A stretch of DNA of 39,072 nt from Polaribacter sp. IC066. GTDB taxonomy: Bacteria; Bacteroidota; Bacteroidia; Flavobacteriales; Flavobacteriaceae. The translations under genes were made by a program, and so were the position numbers. Positions 33,431 to 39,072 of the stretch are shown in pieces (the stretch's first letter is position 1; each line of letters begins with the position of its first letter). The notes under the pieces were generated by a model. It was not told where the DNA came from, ran no database searches, and saw only the letters and a program-made list of their open reading frames with translations. The stretch spans positions 1 through 39,072 of the forward strand of contig NZ_VORR01000039.1 of the NCBI RefSeq assembly GCF_007997085.1, given 5' to 3'.

Positions 33431-34282
33431 TTACTTTATGCCGTTTAAAATTTGTTTTATATAATTTGTATTCTCCATTTCGTTAAAAATTTCAGAGAAA
33501 TTATCTTGTTCCATCAACTCTTTAAAATGCTTTAAATTGTTGATATATTCTTCTAACGTTTCAATAACGTTTTCTTTATTTTGTTTAAAAATTGGCGTCC
33601 ACATTGCTGGCGAACTTTTTGCCAAACGAACTGTTGATTCAAATCCAGAACCTGCCATATCGAAAATATCACGTTCATTTTTTTCTTTGTTGATAACCGT
33701 TTTGCCCAACATAAATGCACTGATGTGCGATAAATGCGAAACATACGCAATGTGTTTATCATGAGAAACAGGATCCATATACCGAATACGCATTCCAATG
33801 TCTGTAAAAAGCTTTAACGCTTTTTCTTGCAGCTTAAAAGTTGTCTTTTCTACTTCACATATAATATTTGTTTTCCCAACGTATAAGCCAGAAATAGCGG
33901 CTGTTGGTCCAGATTTTTCTGTTCCTGCAATCGGGTGACATGCTAAAAAATTTCTTCTTTTTGGATGATGTTCAACTGCTTTACAAATTGCTTCTTTTGT
34001 AGAACCGGCATCCACAACCAAACCTGTTTCAGAAATTTTATCTAAAATAGTTGGTAGTAATTTTACAGTAGCATCAACCGGAATTGATACAATTACTAGA
34101 TCTGCATTTTTAATATCCTCTAGCGTTGCTTTTTCTTGAATTACACCTAATTCTTTTGCTTCATTTAAGTTATTTTCATCGATATCAATTCCGTGAATTA
34201 TAACTTCTGGATGGTGTTTTTTAATGTCAATAGCAAAACTACCGCCAATTAAACCAACCCCAATCATGTATATATTTTTCAT
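33431..34282 (-). CDS. tyrA: Prephenate dehydrogenase
   Basis: A 283-residue NAD(P)-dependent enzyme making 4-hydroxyphenylpyruvate for tyrosine. The Rossmann loop is GVGLIGGSFAIDIK (residues 7-20). VDAGSTKEAICKAVEHHPKR and ACHPIAGTEKSGPTAA (with the catalytic His) follow, then SHDKHIAYVSHLSHISAFML and GSGFESTVRLAKSSPAMW. No ACT domain follows, so feedback control, if any, lies elsewhere. It is in the operon between the small membrane protein and the DAHP synthase fusion. Confidence 0.95.
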   Translation of the reverse strand: MKNIYMIGVGLIGGSFAIDIKKHHPEVIIHGIDIDENNLNEAKELGVIQEKATLEDIKNADLVIVSIPVDATVKLLPTILDKISETGLVVDAGSTKEAICKAVEHHPKRRNFLACHPIAGTEKSGPTAAISGLYVGKTNIICEVEKTTFKLQEKALKLFTDIGMRIRYMDPVSHDKHIAYVSHLSHISAFMLGKTVINKEKNERDIFDMAGSGFESTVRLAKSSPAMWTPIFKQNKENVIETLEEYINNLKHFKELMEQDNFSEIFNEMENTNYIKQILNGIK

Positions 34283-34332
34283 TTATTTCTTTTTGGCTTT
34301 TAACTTTTAGCTTCTGGCGATTAGCTAGTGGC

Positions 34333-34503
34333 TTAAAAACTTGTAAATCTAATTTTATCTTTTTGATTCAAAATATTACCTATTGCAACGCTACATAAAA
34401 GACCAATTCCACTTCCTAAACCTGTATTTTCCATTAAACTTACAAGGACAACTCCAAACAGTAAACCGAAAACAGTTCTTTTTGCTTCATTATTATTTTT
34501 CAT
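34333..34503 (-). CDS. Small membrane protein inside the aromatic operon (56 aa)
   Basis: The sequence starts MKNNNEAKRTVFGLLFGVVL, continues VSLMENTGLGSGIGLLCSVA and ends IGNILNQKDKIRFTSF. It has two hydrophobic segments (residues 11-24 and 29-43) separated by a Gly-rich turn. The ATG is preceded by AAGAAAAGG, a purine-rich ribosome-binding-like stretch. It lies between the aminotransferase (stop 34569) and tyrA (start 34282). No function is known to me. Codon use and the clean fit between genes suggest it is real. Confidence 0.6.
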   Translation of the reverse strand: MKNNNEAKRTVFGLLFGVVLVSLMENTGLGSGIGLLCSVAIGNILNQKDKIRFTSF

Positions 34504-34568
34504 TCCTTTTCTTATTTGCTTTTAGCGATTAGCCAATAGCAATACGCCTAAAATCTATAGCTTACTGC

Positions 34569-35723
34569 TTACAGCCTTTTTATCGCTTCTTGAATTATCT
34601 CTGTCGTTACACATAACGAAAAACGAATATATCCTTCTCCTTGACTCCCAAAAATAGTTCCTGGAGTTATAAAAATATCTTTATCGTATAAAATTGCATC
34701 TGTAACTTCTTCAGATTTTTTTCCTTCAGGGATTTTTGCCCAAACAAATAATCCTGTAGAATTTTTATCATAAGTACAATTCAATTTATCTGCCAATTGC
34801 CAAATTAAATTTCTGCGTTCTTTGTAAATTTTGTCTTGCGCCGTAAACCAATCATTAGATAATTCTAGAGCTTCTATGGCGCCTTTTTGAATTCCGTAAA
34901 ACATACCAGAATCCATATTACTTTTTACTTTTAATATCTCGTTGATAAAATTAGCGTTTCCTAAAACCATACCAACGCGCCAACCCGCCATGTTAAACGT
35001 TTTGCTTAAAGAGTTTAGTTCTAAAGCAATCTCTTTTGAGCCCTCTACCTGTAAAATACTAATTGGGTGCTCGTTTAAGATAAAACTATACGGATTGTCA
35101 TTAATGATTAAAATTTGATGCTTTTTACCGAATTCCACCAACTTTTTAAACGTTTCTAACGTTGCGTTAGTTCCTGTTGGCATGTGCGGATAATTTACCC
35201 ACATTATTTTTACATCCGTTAAATCTTGACTTTCTAATTCCTCAAAATTTGGTTTCCAATCGTTATCAGCACTTAAGTCATAAAATAAAGGTTCTGCGCC
35301 AACTAATTTCGTTACTGAAGTATAGGTTGGGTATCCTGGATTCGGAATTAAAACTTTATCACCATCATTTAAAAAAGCCATAGAGATGTGCATAATGCCC
35401 TCTTTGCTTCCCATTAAAGGCAACACCTCATCTTCTGGATTTGAATCTACAGAAAACTTGCTTTTATAGAAGTTAGAAATTGCGTTTCTTAATTCGGGCA
35501 AACCCTGATAAGACTGATATTTATGCGCAGCTGCATCACTTAAACTTCCTTGAATTGCTTCAATTACTTTTACTGGTGGTTGTAAATCTGGAGAACCAAT
35601 TCCCATGTTGATAATTGGTTTTCCGGCAGCCATCAAACCCCTAACTTCTCTTAATTTTTTAGAGAAATAGTATTCTTGAACTGTGTCTAATCTTTTTGCA
35701 GGTTGTATCATAATTTTATACAT
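34569..35723 (-). CDS. Class I/II aminotransferase, probably aromatic/prephenate-type
   Basis: A 384-residue PLP enzyme of fold type I. Landmarks are INMGIGSPDLQPP (N-terminal substrate arm), YQSYQGLPELRNAISNFY, NPGYPTYTSV, NYPHMPTGTNA (in place of the usual NPxNPTG), NDNPYSFIL with the PLP-binding Asp/Tyr, LSKTFNMAGWRVG with the Schiff-base Lys near residue 238, and YIRFSLC with the substrate Arg. Position between pheA and tyrA argues that it transaminates phenylpyruvate and 4-hydroxyphenylpyruvate (or prephenate). Family resemblance to LL-diaminopimelate aminotransferases means the substrate is not certain. The start may be 35723 or the in-frame ATG at 35711. Confidence 0.88.
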   Translation of the reverse strand: MYKIMIQPAKRLDTVQEYYFSKKLREVRGLMAAGKPIINMGIGSPDLQPPVKVIEAIQGSLSDAAAHKYQSYQGLPELRNAISNFYKSKFSVDSNPEDEVLPLMGSKEGIMHISMAFLNDGDKVLIPNPGYPTYTSVTKLVGAEPLFYDLSADNDWKPNFEELESQDLTDVKIMWVNYPHMPTGTNATLETFKKLVEFGKKHQILIINDNPYSFILNEHPISILQVEGSKEIALELNSLSKTFNMAGWRVGMVLGNANFINEILKVKSNMDSGMFYGIQKGAIEALELSNDWFTAQDKIYKERRNLIWQLADKLNCTYDKNSTGLFVWAKIPEGKKSEEVTDAILYDKDIFITPGTIFGSQGEGYIRFSLCVTTEIIQEAIKRL

Positions 35724-35780
35724 AATAAGACTCTAAAACATACTGAAACTAGTTCAGCATAAAAGTTCAGAGTGACTTCG

Positions 35781-36608
35781 TCATTTTCTTCCATTTTTAT
35801 AAGCTCCTAAAATCTTAAATTCTTCGGCCATTATTTCTATAATTGTAATCGCTTTTTGATATTCTTGATACTCATCAAACGTAACATCTACAAAAAAAGA
35901 ATATTTCCAGGGTGTTTCTATCACTGGCAACGATTGTATTTTAGTGAGGTTCATTTTACAATCACTCAACACATTTAAAATTGCTGCTAAACTTCCTCTT
36001 TTATGATTTAATTGAAACTTTAAAGAGGCTTTATTGATTTGATCAATACCGTTAAGAGGTACAGTTGTTTCTACAATTACAAATCGTGTTGAATTATCTT
36101 TAATGGTCTGAATTCCGTCTTCTAAAATTGCTAAATCAAAAATTTCTGCGGCTATTTTTGGAGCGATTGCTGCAATGCCTGCTAAACTTTCTTTTGCTAT
36201 TCTTTTTGCTACTTCTGCAGTATCTACATCTTCTACTAATTTTATATGAGGATATTTCTTAAAAAATTCTTTGCATTGTAATAATGCCATCGGATGCGAC
36301 CAAACTTCTTTAATATCTTTAATATCTTGACCTTTTAAAGCCATGAGATGATGATGAATATTTAAATATTGTTCTCCTGTAATTTGCAAGTTGTTCTTAT
36401 CTATTAACGCATAGTTAGGAATAATAGAACCTGCAATGGTATTTTCTAAAGCCATAACGCCATGCGTAGCAGAAGTATCTAACAAACTATCTACCAAAGC
36501 ATCAAAAGACATGCATTCTTTTAATTGTATAGCTGTTCCGTAAAAGTCGCGTGCAACTTTATGATGATTTGAGCCCTCTGCTCCTTGTATAGCGATAATT
36601 TTATTCAT
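35781..36608 (-). CDS. pheA: Prephenate dehydratase
   Basis: 275 residues converting prephenate to phenylpyruvate. The N-terminal periplasmic-binding-protein-like catalytic domain has IAIQGAEGSNHHKVARDFYG, GVMALENTIAGSI, VWSHPMALLQCKEFF and the key NSTRFVIVE (Thr-Arg-Phe). The C-terminal ACT domain (residues ~190-270, HKRGSLAAILNVLSDCKMNL, then IETPWKYSFFVDV) gives Phe feedback inhibition. It is a monofunctional dehydratase, with no mutase domain because the mutase is fused to DAHP synthase downstream. It is the first gene of the operon. The leader upstream carries an attenuator with a Phe/Tyr-rich peptide. Confidence 0.95.
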   Translation of the reverse strand: MNKIIAIQGAEGSNHHKVARDFYGTAIQLKECMSFDALVDSLLDTSATHGVMALENTIAGSIIPNYALIDKNNLQITGEQYLNIHHHLMALKGQDIKDIKEVWSHPMALLQCKEFFKKYPHIKLVEDVDTAEVAKRIAKESLAGIAAIAPKIAAEIFDLAILEDGIQTIKDNSTRFVIVETTVPLNGIDQINKASLKFQLNHKRGSLAAILNVLSDCKMNLTKIQSLPVIETPWKYSFFVDVTFDEYQEYQKAITIIEIMAEEFKILGAYKNGRK

Positions 36609-36625
36609 TACTTACATTTCATATC

Positions 36626-36658
36626 AAAAAAAAAGCCTCGAAGTAAATTCGAGACTTT
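36626..36658 (-). terminator. Attenuator terminator in the pheA leader
   Basis: On the minus strand AAAGTCTCGAA-TTTAC-TTCGAGGCTTT folds into a hairpin with a CTCGAA/TTCGAG core plus flanking G-T and A-T pairs. It is followed by a run of nine Us (36626-36634) that ends 18 bp before the pheA ATG at 36608. An intrinsic terminator directly in front of the first gene of an operon is diagnostic of attenuation. The octamer GAGGCTTT of its 3' arm is repeated in the leader-peptide region at 36692-36699 and can replace that arm. Confidence 0.85.
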
Positions 36659-36676
36659 TTATATTTTTAATGTTTT

Positions 36677-36757
36677 TTAACAACACGATACAAAGCCTCT
36701 TCTTTTATTGTAAAAATAAAAGTAAAAGAAGAAACGAGTATAATTGTTATTTACCAT
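36677..36757 (-). CDS. Phe/Tyr-rich attenuation leader peptide
   Basis: A 26-codon ORF from ATG 36757: MVNNNYTR, then FFFYFYFY (residues 9-16), then NKRRGFVSCC and TAA at 36677. Five Phe and three Tyr codons in a row are what a ribosome-stalling control codon block needs. The operon downstream makes exactly Phe and Tyr. Codons 19-22 (AGA-GGC-TTT region, 36692-36699) form the antiterminator segment. A ribosome stalled in the FY run leaves it free, whereas one reaching the stop covers it. The protein itself has no expected function. Ribosome-binding sequence is weak and A-rich, as usual in Bacteroidota. Confidence 0.85.
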   Translation of the reverse strand: MVNNNYTRFFFYFYFYNKRRGFVSCC

Positions 36758-36780
36758 TTTAGTGTGCTTCGTTTAAAAAG

Positions 36781-36812
36781 CAAAGCTAGAGAATAAATTC
36801 AGATATACCAAT
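36781..36812 (-). promoter_or_regulatory. Promoter of the aromatic operon
   Basis: Minus-strand TAGCTTTG (36781-36788) fits TAnnTTTG exactly. ATTG (36809-36812) stands in for TTTG with a 20-bp spacer, the usual Bacteroidota distance. Transcription would start about 36776, roughly 20 nt before the leader-peptide ATG. Confidence 0.65.
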
Positions 36813-36898
36813 ATTATCAAGAAAGTTTCATGAAATTTATGAAATCTGCAAAATCAATGCTTTTCATTGTATAATAGTTAAAAAAAAGAGTGTTTTCC

Positions 36899-38034
36899 TT
36901 ATAATTTTACAAACCTTTTGTAAGACTGGCTTTCGCCGTCTGAAATTCTAATCGTATACACCCCGCTTGGCAAATTTTCTATCGCTATTTTATTAGTGCT
37001 TTTAGCTGTAGTGACCTTTTGACCTCTAGAATTATAAATAGAAGCGCTTACTGAAACCTCACTTTCTTCTAAAGAAATGTATTGTTTTGCCGGACTGGGA
37101 TATACCTTAATTTTGTCAATAACCGTTTTACAATTTAAGCCGTCGTCTGCAATTGTCCAGTTATACGTATCTTTTATATTTTGCATGGCATTTTACCCAA
37201 ACAATAATTTACGCCTTTTGCACCCAGTGTTACCTCTGGCTGTAATTTTAAATTAGACCAACCTTTTAAAATAGCATCATAACTTTCGGTAGATAATCTA
37301 GAATGATCAAACATTTCTTTCATATTTTCTACATTCGTCACATCCCACGAGCTAATATCTTGATCAAAAGATTTTGCGTCCCAAAACATCGCAAACATAT
37401 CAATTACTTGCTCTACATCCCAATCACTAATATCTTGATTAAAGGCAGCTGCCTCGTAGAACATCGCATTCATATCAACTACATTTTTTACATCCCAATC
37501 ACTAATATCTTGGTTAAAAGAAATTGCTCTGTTAAACATACTTTGCATATCATCTACATTACCAACATCCCAACCACCAATATCTTGATTAAAAGCAGAT
37601 GCCGACTCAAACATAAAACGCATATCAACCACTTTACTTACATCCCAATCGCTAATATCTTGGTTAAAAGAGGTAGCATTATAAAACATGGCATACATAA
37701 TAATGGTTTTCTGACTCACGTTCCACGTACTAATATTTTGATTAAAAGAAGAGGCACCGTCAAACATACCGTACATAGAAATTACATTACTTATATCCCA
37801 ATCGCTAATATCTGTATTAAACTTTTTTTTATGCTTAAAAGCTTTATTCATGTACGTTACCTGACTCACGTCCCAATTTGGCATTGCACCATACTTGCTA
37901 TTACTGCATAATCCGTTTACAGGATTAGATACTAAACAAGCATCAATAGCTATTTGAAAATTAGCATTATTAAGTACTGTTTGAGAGCACATTGCTAGTG
38001 ATATAAAGTAAATAAGAAAAGTAATTTTTTTCAT
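36899..38034 (-). pseudogene. DUF285/BspA-like surface protein with T9SS sorting domain, frameshifted
   Basis: Two overlapping frames are one gene. From ATG 38034: a signal peptide (KKITFLIYFISLAMCSQ) and about seven 25-residue repeats of the type FNQDISDWDV..V.DM..MF, the DUF285/BspA-like repeat of bacterial surface proteins. The frame then goes out at GVNYCLGKM near 37185. The other frame continues NIKDTYNWTIADDGLNC and ends in a T9SS type A sorting domain (YPSPAKQYISLEE, then NLPSGVYTIRISDGESQSYK) with stop at 36899. One A missing from the GGTAAAATG run would explain it. Without the shift the protein is about 378 residues, exported by T9SS. The lesion could be a sequencing error or phase-variation-like slippage. 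Confidence 0.8.
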
Positions 38035-38966
38035 GCTATTTCTTTTGGCTGAAATTTATAGCTATTATTTGTAATAGCTATTAAGGATGTATAATAACGC
38101 CTATCTATTCAGGGTAGACAGTTGACACAGTATTTTATTTAAAATTAAATTGCTATGAAACAAGAAATAAAACAATTGAAAAATTGTCTGCTTTTATTCA
38201 ATGAAGTTCACTTTCTGATTATAAAACCAACCGTTACTATAAGGATTATTTTCAGTATAAGATGTGTTTTTCTATAATCTAGAATAAAGATACGTAAACA
38301 ATTTTTCAAAGCAATGGCAAAACACAAATCATCTTACTCAAAATTTTAAATCGTTCTGGCTTTAGCTTTATTTGATTCCAAAAAACTGATTATAAATAAG
38401 TTACTGTCATTTAAATGCTTTAAATAATGGTTTATCAATAAAGCTATATTTTAAGGCGCTACCAAGTTAATTCTTTGTCTCGTTTAATAAGTGTAATTTT
38501 CGATTTCCTATTTTTTTCTAAAAACAATTTGCCCTGCGGATGTAAATTTGAAATAATCGAAAATTTTTGGATAGTACGCAAATATGCTTCTATAAACTCA
38601 AAAAGACATTTTTGAATTTTATTTTTTTTCGTGACTTTCTAAAGTTAAATTATCGTTACACCCATTAATGCTCAAATAAAAATATTTTTAATTTGATGAA
38701 GTCTGTTATGCCAAATAGAACCTTAATATGGGGCAAAAAGGGATTGACCATCCAAAACCGGAATTGTGAAAGTTGCAACCGAAATAAAAGAAAAGGTAAA
38801 CAGAACTGCAAAAATAGAAAGAGTAAAGTATTAATATTAAATCCTCAAGTTTCGCAGGTCACTACCCCTTGAAAACAAAGAGAAAAGGAATAAAAAAAGT
38901 AGCATTTTTATTCCTTTAAGTTTCTAAATTTCAGTACCTTAAAAGTGTAATTCCAATACGCTAAAA
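38035..38966. other. Gene-poor 0.9-kb stretch with remnants
   Basis: No intact gene. A minus-strand open frame without ATG, about 38638 to 38459, reads KIQKCLFEFIEAYLRTIQKF, then SIISNLHPQGKLFLEKN and KITLIKRDKELTW, and looks like the tail of a lost gene. A plus-strand 40-codon frame at 38155-38277 (MKQEIKQLKNCLLLFNEV) is weak. At 38899-38910 and 38962-38973, GTAGCATTTTTA and its exact complement form a 12-bp inverted repeat spanning 51 bp, the second arm covering the start codon of the transposase-like gene. Confidence 0.4.
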
Positions 38967-39072
38967 ATGCTACATACCAAAGATATTAAAAATTTATCAG
39001 AACTTAGTGCTACTTTTTGTGATACCCATAAAAAGTCAGAATTTTTCACCAACTATGTGTCGATATTAAAAT
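38967..39072 (+). mobile_element. Transposase-like gene, 5' end only
   Basis: From ATG 38967 the frame reads MLHTKDIKNLSELSATFC, then DTHKKSEFFTNYVSILK, and runs off the right edge. The N-terminus resembles some Bacteroidota IS4-type transposases as I recall them, but 35 residues are not enough to be sure. The start codon lies within one arm of a 12-bp inverted repeat (38899-38973), which could hide the ribosome-binding site or be part of an IS end. Confidence 0.4.

Noticed and set aside
37303..37911. A 202-codon plus-strand ORF with regularly spaced repeats, and a possible CRISPR-like periodicity of about 75 bp
   Set aside because: It is the antisense of the DUF285 repeat region. The periodicity comes from 25-residue protein repeats with diverged units, not identical repeats with unique spacers.
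1..39072. tRNA, rRNA and riboswitch genes, including a SAM riboswitch near the Met-metabolism gene
   Set aside because: I looked for tRNA arms and conserved riboswitch cores by eye in every intergenic gap and saw none. A covariance search would be needed to exclude unusual forms.

Overview
The window is AT-rich chromosomal DNA from a member of the Bacteroidota, almost certainly a marine-type Flavobacteriaceae (Polaribacter or Tenacibaculum-like; the genus is a guess). The reasons are two secreted proteins with type IX secretion (T9SS) C-terminal sorting domains, TAnnTTTG-type -7 promoter boxes, a DAHP synthase-chorismate mutase fusion inside a pheA/aminotransferase/tyrA operon, a Porin_10-like outer-membrane protein, and housekeeping genes of flavobacterial character. 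No tRNA, rRNA or CRISPR array was seen. Both ends touch transposase gene starts: an IS630-like one at the left edge and an unassigned one at the right edge.

Region 1 (1-8.5 kb) is accessory DNA with every gene on the minus strand. It holds a C-terminally truncated MmeI-like type IIL restriction-modification enzyme, a PD-(D/E)XK nuclease-family protein, an AbiTii-domain abortive-infection protein, a YitT-family membrane protein and several decayed small genes. At least four degenerate copies of a roughly 110-180 bp repeat lie downstream of these genes. The repeat looks like an integron attC site (ends of the form AAC...G^TTG, conserved inner stem GTATAA...TTGC), so this looks like an old, decaying cassette array without an integrase.

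Region 2 (8.5-24.4 kb) is mostly core genome: a secreted reprolysin-like metalloprotease divergent from lipB, a nucleoid-associated protein, RNase HII, a putative porin, a small membrane protein, a GNAT acetyltransferase, NhaC, a wrecked YdjM-like hydrolase pseudogene, a methionine gamma-lyase-like enzyme divergent from an Lrp/AsnC regulator, and a DUF3857/transglutaminase-fold pseudoenzyme.

Region 3 (24.4-27.8 kb) holds the most striking event. A second DUF3857/transglutaminase gene is cut in two by a 1507-bp insertion made of two complete gene cassettes, each ending in a well-preserved attC-like repeat. Removing positions 25240-26746 restores an uninterrupted 635-codon frame with no target-site duplication. 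This is what integron-type recombination of attC cassettes into a non-attI chromosomal site should leave.

Region 4 (27.8-36.9 kb) holds a tiny CDGSH iron-sulfur protein, a YceI lipoprotein, tcdA, a TatD-family hydrolase, dtd and rsgA, then the aromatic amino-acid operon pheA - aminotransferase - small membrane protein - tyrA - DAHP synthase/chorismate mutase. In front of pheA is an apparent classical transcription attenuator: a 26-codon leader peptide with an FFFYFYFY run, a direct-repeat antiterminator segment and an intrinsic terminator, under a recognisable promoter.

Region 5 (36.9-39.1 kb) has a frameshifted DUF285/BspA-like T9SS-exported protein, about 0.9 kb of mostly non-coding DNA, and the start of another transposase-like gene.
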